Assembly: GCA_041394885.1 (NCBI GenBank)
Contig: JAWKHI010000038.1
Span: 7,862 to 71,861 of the forward strand
Reading direction: 5' to 3'
Source of the DNA: DSOI01 sp041394885
GTDB lineage: Bacteria; Acidobacteriota; Terriglobia; Bryobacterales; Bryobacteraceae
Length of the DNA: 64,000 bases
This document shows, one piece after another, positions 1 to 7,790 of the stretch. Position 1 is the first letter of the stretch. The number at the start of each line of letters is the position of its first letter. A program made the position numbers and the translations under genes. The notes beneath the pieces are model-generated. The model had not been told where the DNA came from. It ran no database searches and saw nothing but the letters and a program-made list of their open reading frames with translations.

Positions 1-657
1 GGTATCGCCGGCGAAGAGGACGCGGTACCGGCCGGCCTCCAGAATGTAGCCGTTGAAGCCGCGATAGGTGTCGGTGCGGTAGCGTGCGCCCCAGTGGTTC
101 ACTTCGATGGCCCTGATGCGAACGGGGCCCACCCGCCATTCCGAGCCCCAGCGCATTTCCTTGACGGAACCGTAGCGATCCACGCGCAACAAGTCGCTGG
201 TTTCCACAGCCGTCACCACGTGCGTCGATTTGGCCTCCAGGCTCCGAAGCGAAGGAACGTCGAGGTGATCCATGTGGGCGTGCGAGAGAGCGATCAGGTC
301 CACCCGAGGCAGCTTTTCGATGGGCACGGCGGGGGCTACTATGCGTTTGATGCCGAGCGAGACGGGGCCGAAGTGGAATCCGGCATGATTGCTGAAGACG
401 GGATCGGTGACGATTGTGTAGCCGTCGATCTTCATGAGGACGGTGGCATGACCGAGCCAGGCGCCGAACAGGCCGCGATCGGGCCATTGGCCAGGGTCAG
501 GCACGTGGGGCGGATCGAGGACAGAGCGCTGCATTTCGGCCGGCAGGTTCTTCCAGAACGAGGGGGAGACACGGTATGCGGACCAAGCCGCGGCAGCGCC
601 GGCGCCCAGCCCGAGAGCACCCGCGCCGAGCCAGCGCCGGCGACCTAGGCCCCCCAT
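1..657 (-). CDS. Metallo-beta-lactamase-fold hydrolase, UlaG/NAPE-PLD-like (3' end outside window)
   Basis: The frame is open from an ATG at 657 down to the window edge, giving the first 219 residues. An N-terminal arginine-rich stretch (RRRWLGAGALGLGAGA) looks like a Tat-type or uncleaved signal anchor. The core reads LGHATVLMKIDG, a TDPVF turn, then SHAHMDHLDVP, which is the HxHxDH metal-binding motif. NHWGAR and a final FAGDT follow, where the next metal-ligand aspartate belongs. This order fits the UlaG / NAPE-PLD-like branch of the metallo-beta-lactamase superfamily, acting outside or on the membrane face. The substrate cannot be told. The start overlaps the stop of the upstream molybdopterin gene by 13 bp, so the two are probably cotranscribed. 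Confidence 0.85.
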   Translation of the reverse strand, partial: MGGLGRRRWLGAGALGLGAGAAAAWSAYRVSPSFWKNLPAEMQRSVLDPPHVPDPGQWPDRGLFGAWLGHATVLMKIDGYTIVTDPVFSNHAGFHFGPVSLGIKRIVAPAVPIEKLPRVDLIALSHAHMDHLDVPSLRSLEAKSTHVVTAVETSDLLRVDRYGSVKEMRWGSEWRVGPVRIRAIEVNHWGARYRTDTYRGFNGYILEAGRYRVLFAGDT

Positions 658-1301
658 CCGAAGCGCTCCTCCTTCCAAGGATCGCCGTTGTTGTGATAGC
701 CGTTGCGCTCCCAGAAACCGGACTGATCGCGAGGCAGCATTTCCAGGGCTGAGAGCCACTTGGCGCTTTTCCAGGCGTAGAGGCGGGGGACGATCAGCCG
801 AGCCGGGCCACCATGGTCCGGGGTAAGCGGGTCACCGTCGTGGGCGATGGCGATGAGGGCGTCTTCGGCGAGGAACTCCTGGATGGGCATGTTGGTGGTC
901 CAGCCGCGGTCGTAGCCGTGGGCGACGACGAAACGGGCATCGTCGCGGACGCCGCCGCATTGGGCGACAAGTTCGCGTGTGGACACGCCTTCCCAGACGT
1001 TCCCAAGGCGGGACCAGCGGGTGACGCAATGGAAGTCCGCGAAGACCTTTACGCGCGGCAGCGCGAGGAACTCGTCCCAGGTCCATGCGCGGCTCTGGTT
1101 GACGAGTCCGAAAACCTGTAGCTTCCAGTGGTCACTCGACATGGAGGGCGTGCCGTTGGCGTCAAGGACGGGCCATTTGCGTGTACGGGACTGGCCGGGC
1201 GGGATGCGATTGGGGCGGCGGGTGTCGGCGCTGACGATGACGCCATCGCCCGCTGTGTCGGGATGGGGGATGGATTCCGGCTGTGGTTTGTCGTTGTCCA
1301 T
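645..1301 (-). CDS. Sulfite-oxidase-like molybdopterin-dependent protein
   Basis: The product is 218 aa and resembles the catalytic molybdopterin domain of the sulfite oxidase / YedY (MsrP) family. FADFHCVTRWS carries the molybdenum-ligating cysteine, and the stretches LTPDHGGPARLIVP, YAWKSAKW and the C-terminal FWERNGYHNNGDPW are typical of the YedY-like branch. No signal peptide is visible, so it may be cytoplasmic, unlike MsrP. It is followed, with overlap, by the metallo-beta-lactamase-fold gene. The substrate is unknown. A partner heme subunit of the MsrQ type is not present in the window. Confidence 0.85.
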   Translation of the reverse strand: MDNDKPQPESIPHPDTAGDGVIVSADTRRPNRIPPGQSRTRKWPVLDANGTPSMSSDHWKLQVFGLVNQSRAWTWDEFLALPRVKVFADFHCVTRWSRLGNVWEGVSTRELVAQCGGVRDDARFVVAHGYDRGWTTNMPIQEFLAEDALIAIAHDGDPLTPDHGGPARLIVPRLYAWKSAKWLSALEMLPRDQSGFWERNGYHNNGDPWKEERFGWGA

Positions 1302-1412
1302 TTATTCCTTCTATTCTATCGAGCAATTCCGGGCCAAGCTTGCGGCGAGGATCGGCTGTCTTGCTGAGATTTTGCTCGGAACGAAGCACTAGGTGCTTGG
1401 AGAGAGACTTCC

Positions 1413-1841
1413 ATGCCACTGGTGTTGTTACTGTTTTTCGGTATCACCGCCGCGGCGCAGACGTCGAGCAAGGTGGAGTACCTGGGAGGAACGATCACCG
1501 AGTTCCCGGGCGGCGTGGGCGGCGCCCTCCGTGTCGACGATCCGCGGCATCTAATCTTTTCGACGCGCAAAACCTCGATAGGGGTTCCCTACGATCGCGT
1601 CAATCTACTCGAATACGGGCAGCACGTAAGCCGGCGGCTGGTGCTGGCTTATCTGTTGGGTCCGTGGGTGCTACCCAGCAAGAAGCTGAAGCACTACCTG
1701 ACGGTCGGGTTCGAATCGGATGAGGGCGAGCAGCAGGCGATGGTATTCCGGGTCGATAAGAGCCATGTCCGGGTGGTGCTGGCGAGCCTGGAGGCGCGCA
1801 CCGGCGTCAAGGTGGACTATCTGGACGAGCAACCAAAATGA
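1413..1841 (+). CDS. Small secreted protein of unknown function
   Basis: The product is 142 aa and starts with a short cleavable signal peptide (hydrophobic residues 2-15, ending AAAQ). A purine-rich ribosome binding site (GGAGAGAG) lies just before the ATG. The mature part contains alternating beta-type segments and ends in a charged stretch with RTGVKVDYLDEQ. No catalytic motif is recognised. It overlaps the next gene by 4 bp (ATGA), so the pair is translationally coupled. Confidence 0.75.
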   Translation: MPLVLLLFFGITAAAQTSSKVEYLGGTITEFPGGVGGALRVDDPRHLIFSTRKTSIGVPYDRVNLLEYGQHVSRRLVLAYLLGPWVLPSKKLKHYLTVGFESDEGEQQAMVFRVDKSHVRVVLASLEARTGVKVDYLDEQPK

Positions 1842-2389
1842 AAACAATCACGGGTTTGCTGATGGCAGTCACCTTGTGGGCGGTCGAGCCCGCACCGGAA
1901 GCCCAACTTCTGGCCGTCCGCCGGATCCACGTGGAAAGGCTCGGAGGAGGAGAGACAGCGAATCATCTGCGGGACATGCTCATCGCGAGCATCCAACGGA
2001 CCGGTTTGTACATCCTGACCGACAATCCTGAGACGGCGGACGCGTTCCTACGAGGTTCCGCGGAGGACCTGGTTTTCACCGACGTGACGCAGTCGAGCGA
2101 TGGGATCAGCGGGCGGGAGCAACTGGGACTGGGTACGACGTCGACACGAAGCGGGACGGGGCGCTTCAGCGGCAGCGCCAGTATCTCGGATCGGGAGTCG
2201 ACGCGTAGCGCGCATAGAAAGCACGAGTCGGCGGCGGCGGTTCGACTCGTGAATAAGAACGGGGATGTGATCTGGTCGACAACGCAAGAGAGCTTGGGAG
2301 CGAAGTTTCGGGGGGCGTCGGCGGACGTGGCAGAGAAGATAACCCGGCAGTTGCAGAGGGACTATATCCGAGTGAAGAAAGGACAGTAG
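1838..2389 (+). CDS. Secreted protein of unknown function, possibly CsgG/TolB-like fold
   Basis: The product is 183 aa with an N-terminal signal sequence (MKTITGLLMAVTLWA). The mature region reads VRRIHVERLGGGETANHLRDMLIASIQRTG and later VRLVNKNGDVIWSTTQE, with AEKITRQLQRDY at the end. This resembles the alpha/beta module seen in CsgG/TolB-N-type secreted proteins, which compute or display a small periplasmic domain. That similarity is by eye only. A Ser/Thr/Gly-rich segment near residues 95-130 is low complexity. It is coupled to the gene before it by a 4-bp overlap. Confidence 0.7.
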   Translation: MKTITGLLMAVTLWAVEPAPEAQLLAVRRIHVERLGGGETANHLRDMLIASIQRTGLYILTDNPETADAFLRGSAEDLVFTDVTQSSDGISGREQLGLGTTSTRSGTGRFSGSASISDRESTRSAHRKHESAAAVRLVNKNGDVIWSTTQESLGAKFRGASADVAEKITRQLQRDYIRVKKGQ

Positions 2390-2444
2390 GAATATGGAAG
2401 AGATGATGTTAGGATGTGTATTGAAGGAGGAGATCGTACACATC

Positions 2445-2639
2445 GTGAGAACCAATATCGTGATTGACGACAACTTGATGCAGCAAGCGTTGCGGGCCAC
2501 GGGCTTGAAAACCAAGCGCGAGGCGGTCGACTTGGGATTGCGGACCCTGCTTCGCTTGAGCAAGCAGGCTGAGATCCGGCAATTGCGAGGCAGACTAGCC
2601 TGGGAGGGCGATTTGGACGCGATGCGGAGAGACAGGTGA
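2445..2639 (+). CDS. vapB: VapB-type antitoxin
   Basis: I place the start at GTG 2445 (about 64 aa) because family members begin with an M-R-T-N-I-V-(I/L)-D-(D/E) N-terminus, and here that sequence follows the GTG directly. An AAGGAGG lies 14 bases upstream, inside the longer alternative frame that begins at ATG 2394. Residues after the start (RTNIVIDDNLMQQALRATG, then KTKREAVDLGLRTLL) form the ribbon-helix-helix DNA-binding half. The C-terminal part should wrap the toxin. Its stop overlaps the GTG start of vapC. It is expected to neutralise VapC and autoregulate the pair. Confidence 0.85.
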   Translation: MRTNIVIDDNLMQQALRATGLKTKREAVDLGLRTLLRLSKQAEIRQLRGRLAWEGDLDAMRRDR

Positions 2640-3028
2640 TCCTGGTCGATTCGAGCGTTTGGATCGATTTTTTCCGGGGAAAGAGCACGCCGCAAACCGA
2701 ACGGCTGGAGGCGTTGCTCGGCAATGAGCCGGTGGCGATCGGGGATCTGATGTTGACCGAGGTGCTGCAGGGATTTACGAATCAGCGGGACTTCGATTTG
2801 GCACGGGAGATGCTCGACAGCCTCACGGTGGTGGAGTTGGGCGGGCATGGAATCAGCGTACAGGCGGCGCGCAACTACAGGGCATTACGGACGCTGGGCG
2901 CCAGGGTACGCAAGACCATCGACACGACCATCGCCACACGGTGCATTGAGGGGGGCTACCAGTTGCTGCACAGTGACCGCGATTTCGACGCGTTCGCGCA
3001 ACACCTGGGTCTTCGCGTTATTGCCTGA
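2636..3028 (+). CDS. vapC: VapC-type PIN-domain toxin ribonuclease
   Basis: The product is 130 aa, the normal size for a PIN-domain ribonuclease toxin. The acidic active-site set is visible: the aspartate of ILVDSSVWIDFF, the glutamate of MLTEVLQGF, and the aspartates of RKTIDTTIATRC and LLHSDRDFDAF. Translation starts at a GTG that overlaps the antitoxin stop (GTGA), the usual coupling in this family. The likely target is tRNA or rRNA, but the specificity cannot be read from sequence. The last 11 bp overlap the convergent DUF167 gene. Confidence 0.9.
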   Translation: MILVDSSVWIDFFRGKSTPQTERLEALLGNEPVAIGDLMLTEVLQGFTNQRDFDLAREMLDSLTVVELGGHGISVQAARNYRALRTLGARVRKTIDTTIATRCIEGGYQLLHSDRDFDAFAQHLGLRVIA

Positions 3029-3242
3029 TCCGGACCCGTTTGCGCGTATTCGTGGCCCCCGCAACGATCTCCACATCGCGTTCGGGCACCTGAAAATGCC
3101 GGGCCAGCACCGCGCGTAGTTCCTCGTTGGCTTTTCCTTTTTCCGGCACCGCAGCCACTTTCACCTTGAGCGACCCATCGTCGAGGGTGCCCACCACTTC
3201 GCTGCGGGAACTGCGGGGAACCACCTTCACCGTAATTTCCAC
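3018..3242 (-). CDS. DUF167 (YggU-like) family protein
   Basis: This 74-aa protein is a full-length DUF167/YggU family member. It opens MEITVKVVPRSSRSEVVG and contains the family signature KVKVAAVPEKGKANEEL, where the conserved lysines and GKAN loop sit. It ends DVEIVAGATNTRKRVRI. The biochemical role of the family is not established. It starts 16 bp inside the end of the upstream receiver-domain gene, so it is the last gene of the tldD-led minus-strand unit. Its 3' end overlaps vapC by 11 bp. Confidence 0.9.
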   Translation of the reverse strand: MEITVKVVPRSSRSEVVGTLDDGSLKVKVAAVPEKGKANEELRAVLARHFQVPERDVEIVAGATNTRKRVRIRQ

Positions 3243-4480
3243 GTGCGCATCTCCCCGGGCTCCAGATCGACGGGCTTGAAGCCGGCGGGGGCCAGATTGG
3301 GCCCGGGTTTGTAGCCGGCATCGAGCCGAAAGACCTTACCCACCGCGTCCACGGAGCAGGATCCGGGCTCTTTGCCGCGCTCGGCGAGACACTCGAACCC
3401 GATCTCCGCGGCTTTGGCGCCGGCTGGAAGACGCACCGCGGTACGGACCCAGCCCGACCGTTCGATGGCCCAATCGAAGCGTCCGCGATGGGTGGCGATC
3501 CAGCGTCCGGCGACACGCACGCGGGCGGCGACGCGGGTATTGCGATTTTCGATTTTCGCCTCGATGTAGAGGTACTCGCGGGCGTCGCCGACGAGGCCGG
3601 TGACTTTGCCCTCGCGCGCCAGTTCCTCGGCGGCGACACGATACATCTCGGGATGGGTATCCATGACGAGTTCGCGCGACGCCTGAGACAAGTCGACGAG
3701 GATCGGTTTCAGCGCGACGCGTTCGCCACCCGTCGCGTTGAGTCCTGGGCCGACCATGTTGTTGTCGGTGATGACGCCGAGCACGGGATGATCGCCTTCA
3801 AAGGGGCCGGTGTAGTCGACGTCCTGGTGATTTTTGGTTTGAATGGTGGCGCGGAGCCGTTTTCCGGAAGCGTCCACCCAGACGCGATAGACGTGTTCGA
3901 TGTCGGTGGTGCGCCCCCAACGCGCAAGGAGAGCGGGGGTTGAGGTGCCGCCATCTTCGTTGGAGAAGATCACGGTGTATTGGAGATAGTCGCCTGCCGA
4001 GTCATGCAGGCGTTCGACGTACATCAGCAGAGGCAAGTCACTCTGGGTGCCGATGGCGTTGGCGCGACGTTCCAGGATGGGCGAGTGGGAGTCAATATCA
4101 CCGGCCCAGGCGAGCCCGAATCCAAGGACGAGCATGGCGAGGGTGGAGCGTAGCAGGGCGAGCAGGCGCGGCGTGGGGTAGGGTTTCTGGAGTACGTGAT
4201 CGACCATCGTCTTTTCCGGACGGCCATTGAGTGAGCCGGGGAAACCGGAAGAGACTATGATGCGAGAGTCCGGCAGGCGGCGGCGGACTTCACGAATGAG
4301 GCGCAGGCCGTCTTCGAGGTCCGGAAGGCGCAGGTCGGCGACGACGCAATCGGCCGGCAGGCTATCGAGCGCGCGATCGACGGAGTTGGCCGCGGTGACG
4401 TGATGGCCATCGAGGGCGATGGCTTGCCGGCGCGACTCGAGAAGGTCAAGGTTGTCGTCCACCAACAAGATACGGGCCAT
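3227..4480 (-). CDS. Response-regulator receiver domain fused to a membrane-anchored/secreted domain
   Basis: I start at ATG 4480 (MARILLVDDN), the canonical receiver N-terminus, giving 417 aa. Residues 1-113 are a receiver domain. It has the acidic pair D8/D9, the phospho-acceptor D49 in VVADLRLPD, the switch serines in IIVSSGF, and K99 in LQKPY. The last receiver helix runs straight into a hydrophobic segment (LAMLVLGFGLAWAG, about residues 114-127) that looks like a signal peptide or membrane anchor. About 290 residues of probably exported, beta-rich sequence of unknown type follow. No output domain is present. A separate second gene starting at the internal methionine (near 4135) would lack a Shine-Dalgarno sequence, so I keep one CDS, but an in-frame merger of two ancestral genes is possible. 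Confidence 0.75.
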   Translation of the reverse strand: MARILLVDDNLDLLESRRQAIALDGHHVTAANSVDRALDSLPADCVVADLRLPDLEDGLRLIREVRRRLPDSRIIVSSGFPGSLNGRPEKTMVDHVLQKPYPTPRLLALLRSTLAMLVLGFGLAWAGDIDSHSPILERRANAIGTQSDLPLLMYVERLHDSAGDYLQYTVIFSNEDGGTSTPALLARWGRTTDIEHVYRVWVDASGKRLRATIQTKNHQDVDYTGPFEGDHPVLGVITDNNMVGPGLNATGGERVALKPILVDLSQASRELVMDTHPEMYRVAAEELAREGKVTGLVGDAREYLYIEAKIENRNTRVAARVRVAGRWIATHRGRFDWAIERSGWVRTAVRLPAGAKAAEIGFECLAERGKEPGSCSVDAVGKVFRLDAGYKPGPNLAPAGFKPVDLEPGEMRTWKLR

Positions 4481-4496
4481 TATCGAAACCAACTTA

Positions 4497-4958
4497 TTAG
4501 AAAAGTATTTGGGCGATGACCAGTTGCGGCATGGTCTGATTCCAGCTCTCGGGGATGTCGTCAAAGGGGAGGCGGAACGACTTGGTGGCGCCGACTTTCA
4601 GCCCGCCGGAGGTCGCCTTGACGATGGGTACGCGGAGTCGCCGCACCACCTGCGCGTATGGATCGTAGAAGATGCAGGTCAGCTCGACATGCCTGACATC
4701 GCGATCGCCGGCGTTGGCAATGGTGCCGGTGATCTCGACCACGGCCTGGCCGAGATAGCTTTCGTGGGCTTTCATCTCAACATTGGCGAGCTTGAGGTTG
4801 CGTGTATACGCCTTGGCCTCGGCGGTGAGGGGGGCCGGCTCGGCGCGGGCCATGCCGTACTTCACGTATAGATAACCCGCGGTGGCGATACCGGCAACCA
4901 CCAGAAGCCCAATCAGAGCGGGAATCGGAATGAGAGGTTTGGTCTCTTCACCGGCCAC
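4497..4958 (-). CDS. Membrane-anchored protein with FxLYD-like extracytoplasmic domain, unknown function
   Basis: The product is 153 aa. One hydrophobic helix (about residues 13-34, IPALIGLLVVAGIATAGYLY) anchors it. The outer part reads VVEITGTIANAGDRDVRHVELTC and FYDPYAQVV, then ATKSFRLPFDDIPESWNQ. This is the pattern of an immunoglobulin-like FxLYD-type domain, where a conserved N-x-G turn precedes a strand describing a fresh strand pair. That assignment is by eye. It overlaps tldE by 11 bp upstream and ends 16 bp before the receiver-fusion gene, so all are probably one transcript. Confidence 0.7.
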   Translation of the reverse strand: MAGEETKPLIPIPALIGLLVVAGIATAGYLYVKYGMARAEPAPLTAEAKAYTRNLKLANVEMKAHESYLGQAVVEITGTIANAGDRDVRHVELTCIFYDPYAQVVRRLRVPIVKATSGGLKVGATKSFRLPFDDIPESWNQTMPQLVIAQILF

Positions 4959-6333
4959 TAATCGTCATCTCCCTGATCCAAATCGTGGGCGCCGCCACCG
5001 ATCCCTGAAACTCCAGATCATTGCCCAGACCGGCTACGTTGGTGAGCATGTCTTTGAAGTTACCGGCGATGGTCACCTCCGAAACAGGATACGCGATCCG
5101 TCCGTCTTCAAACCACAACCCTGTTGCGCCGCGGGAGTAATCGCCGGTGACGGGGTTGAAACCGAAGCCGAGCAGTTGCATGACGAGGAGCCCGGAGCCG
5201 GCTTGCCGCATCAGCTCTTCGGGTGAAGCGCTTCCTTTTTCAATAAAGAGATTGCCGTGGCCGACGCCGGCGTTGCCGGTGAGTCCGCGGCTGGCGTTGC
5301 CGGTGGTAGGCATGCCGAGCTTGCGGCCGGTGTAGGTGTTGAGGAGGTAGTTCTCGAGCACACCGTTTTCGATGACCGGGGTGCGCCGGGAGGGTACGCC
5401 TTCGTCATCGAACGGCGACGTACCGAACAGGCCGGGGAGAGTCGCGTCGTCAATGACGGTGAGCGAAGGCGCGGCAACGGTTTGGCCCAAACGGTCATGC
5501 CAGGAAGAAGCCTTTCGGTAGATGGCGTCGCCACTGGCGAGTTCAAAGACATGGCCGACCAGGGTGCGTGCGACGCGAGGTTCAAAGATGACGGCGGCCT
5601 TGCAGGTTTCGATCTTGCGTGGGTTCAGGCGCAGCAGCACGCGTTCGGCGGCCTTGCGGCCGACGCTTTCGGGATCCTCGAGCCGGGCGGCCTCGCGCGA
5701 AACGGTATACCAGTAGTCGCGCTCCATGCGTCCATCGAACTGGGCGACGGGGGCGACGCTGAGTGAGCAACTGGTGGTCTGGTAGGAGCCGCAAAACCCG
5801 AGCGAGTTGGCGAAGGCCTGGCGTGAGACGTGGCTACCGAAGGAGCCGCCGTCGGAATTGGTAATGCGGGGATCATGGTCCAGGGCGGCTTTTTCGGCGC
5901 GGCGGGCGCGCTCGATCTTGTCGGCAGCAGACAGGGCCGGCACGTCCGGGTAGTAGATGCTCAAATTGCCTTCGAGCTTGCCGAGTTGGGAGGGATCGGG
6001 GAGCCCGACGAAAGGATCCTCGGTGGTGATCCTGGCGAGGTCGACGGCTTGCGCGACCATGGCGCGCAGACCTTCCGGCGAGAAGTCCGACGTATAGGAG
6101 GAGCCAATTCGCTTGCCGAACAGGACGCGGATGCCGACGCCGCGGGAGCCGGACTCTTTCACGCGCTCGATTTCACCGAGGCGAACGTCGGCGCTGAACT
6201 CTTCGCCTTCGGCGGCGGTGGCTTCGGAACCGGAGGCGCCCAACTCGCGCGCCAGACGCACGGCTTCGACGACGGTTTCTTCGAGCCGCTGCGTGCCCCC
6301 CCTGGGCGTTGGGTCCGCTGTCAGCGTGCTCAT
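4948..6333 (-). CDS. pmbA: TldE/PmbA family protein, partner of the TldD protease
   Basis: This 461-aa protein is the TldE (PmbA) half of the TldD/TldE metalloprotease. That enzyme trims unfolded or modified peptides and matures some antitoxins and ribosomal peptides in other bacteria. Recognisable features are the N-terminal GIRVLFGKRIGSSYTSDFS region, the FDDEGVPSRRTPVIENGVL stretch shared with TldD, and the late GATGLWFEDGRI and VTIAGNFKDML blocks. It lacks the HExxxH zinc motif, as expected for TldE. It overlaps tldD by 4 bp (ATGA), so the subunits are coupled in translation. Confidence 0.93.
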   Translation of the reverse strand: MSTLTADPTPRGGTQRLEETVVEAVRLARELGASGSEATAAEGEEFSADVRLGEIERVKESGSRGVGIRVLFGKRIGSSYTSDFSPEGLRAMVAQAVDLARITTEDPFVGLPDPSQLGKLEGNLSIYYPDVPALSAADKIERARRAEKAALDHDPRITNSDGGSFGSHVSRQAFANSLGFCGSYQTTSCSLSVAPVAQFDGRMERDYWYTVSREAARLEDPESVGRKAAERVLLRLNPRKIETCKAAVIFEPRVARTLVGHVFELASGDAIYRKASSWHDRLGQTVAAPSLTVIDDATLPGLFGTSPFDDEGVPSRRTPVIENGVLENYLLNTYTGRKLGMPTTGNASRGLTGNAGVGHGNLFIEKGSASPEELMRQAGSGLLVMQLLGFGFNPVTGDYSRGATGLWFEDGRIAYPVSEVTIAGNFKDMLTNVAGLGNDLEFQGSVAAPTIWIREMTISGR

Positions 6334-7763
6334 TGCGCCGTCCCTCCCACGGTCATGCGATCAATCTTGATGGTAGGTATTCCAACTCCGACCGGGACCG
6401 ATTGCCCGTCTTTGCCGCAGATACCCATGCCTTCGTCGAGTTCGAGATCGTGACCCACCATGGAAACGTGTTTGAGCGCCTCGGGGCCGTTGCCGATCAA
6501 GGTGGCACCGCGCAGAGGCCGTGTGAGCCGGCCTCCCTCGATGAGATAGCTCTCGGTGGCGCTGAAAACGAAATTGCCGTTGGTGATGTCGACCTGGCCG
6601 CCGCCGAAGTTGGCGCAATAAATGCCGCGGTCGACGCTACGGATGATGTCGGCGGGATCGGCGTCGCCCGGGGTCATGAAAGTGTTGGTCATGCGCGGCA
6701 TGGGGATGTGCTGGTAGCTCTCGCGGCGACCGCTGCCGGTGATGGCGGCGCCGGTGAGGCGGCTGGAGAGACGGTCCTGCAGGTAGCCGCGGAGGATGCC
6801 GTTCTCGATGAGGACATTGCGCTGGGTGGGCATGCCCTCGTCGTCAACATTGAGGGATCCGCGGCGGGAGGGAATGGTGCCGTCGTCGATGACGGTGACG
6901 AGCGGCGAAGCGACCTGCTGTCCGACGCGTCCGGAAAAGGCGGAGACCCCCTTGCGGTTGAAATCCGCTTCGAGCCCGTGGCCGACGGCTTCATGGAGCA
7001 GGATGCCGGGCCAGCCATGGCCGAGAACGACGGTCTGTTCGCCAGCGGGGGCATCGATGGCGTCGAGCTGGACGATCGCTTGGCGCGCGGCTTCCCTGGC
7101 GAAATATTCCGGGGTTTTCTCTTCGTCAAAAAACGCCAGTTCGACGCGGCCGCCGCCTCCGGCATAGCCGCGTTGGGGCACACCGTCCGGCTCGCGGGCT
7201 AGCACGGACACGGCCATGCGCGCCATCGGCTGATGGTCAAACGAGAGCTTGCCATCGCTGGTGGCCACCAGAACGTGCTTAACGGCATCGACGTAGGACG
7301 CCTGGACCTGAAAGACGCGGGGATCGTAGGAACGCCCCGCCTCGTCGGCGCGCACGACGAGTTTGACGCGCTCGGCAAGCGGGACATCGGCGGGGGGCGT
7401 CACCAAGGGATAGAGATTGCGGACATCGGAATACTCAAAGCCGGTTTTCGCCACCGAGGCGGGCCCCTCCGCGATGCAGGCGGCCACGCGCGCAGCGTGG
7501 CGAATGCGCTCGGGCTCCAGCGCGTCGCTGTAGGCGTAGCCGGTGCGCTCCCCAGCCACCACGCGCACGCCGACACCGAGGGTGACACCCTGGGTGGCGT
7601 TTTTGACGATGGACTCATCCATGGAAATGGAGGTGGTGGTGAGGTACTCGAAATAGAGGTCGGCATAGTCGCCCCCCCGGGAGAGCGCATCGCCGAGATA
7701 GGACTCTAAATCGTGCTCTGTGAGGTTGAACTTGCGGGCGAAAAAGGATTCCGAAAGGCCCAT
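6330..7763 (-). CDS. tldD: Metalloprotease TldD
   Basis: The product is 477 aa, close to the usual TldD length. The zinc-binding HExxxH motif is present in LLHEAVGHGLEAD. It is followed by the family blocks VTVIDDGTIPSRRGS, NVDDEGMPTQRNVLIENG and the glycine-rich NFGGGQVDITNGNFVFS segment. TldD supplies the active site of the TldD/TldE heterodimer, which degrades or matures peptides inside a closed chamber. It is probably the first or second gene of the minus-strand unit running to 3018, since the preceding gene (7791-8975) ends only 27 bp upstream. Nothing resembling a peptide substrate gene sits nearby, so a housekeeping role is likely. Confidence 0.95.
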   Translation of the reverse strand: MGLSESFFARKFNLTEHDLESYLGDALSRGGDYADLYFEYLTTTSISMDESIVKNATQGVTLGVGVRVVAGERTGYAYSDALEPERIRHAARVAACIAEGPASVAKTGFEYSDVRNLYPLVTPPADVPLAERVKLVVRADEAGRSYDPRVFQVQASYVDAVKHVLVATSDGKLSFDHQPMARMAVSVLAREPDGVPQRGYAGGGGRVELAFFDEEKTPEYFAREAARQAIVQLDAIDAPAGEQTVVLGHGWPGILLHEAVGHGLEADFNRKGVSAFSGRVGQQVASPLVTVIDDGTIPSRRGSLNVDDEGMPTQRNVLIENGILRGYLQDRLSSRLTGAAITGSGRRESYQHIPMPRMTNTFMTPGDADPADIIRSVDRGIYCANFGGGQVDITNGNFVFSATESYLIEGGRLTRPLRGATLIGNGPEALKHVSMVGHDLELDEGMGICGKDGQSVPVGVGIPTIKIDRMTVGGTAQ

Positions 7764-7790
7764 ATACTTTGAGCCTAGCAGACCTGCCGG

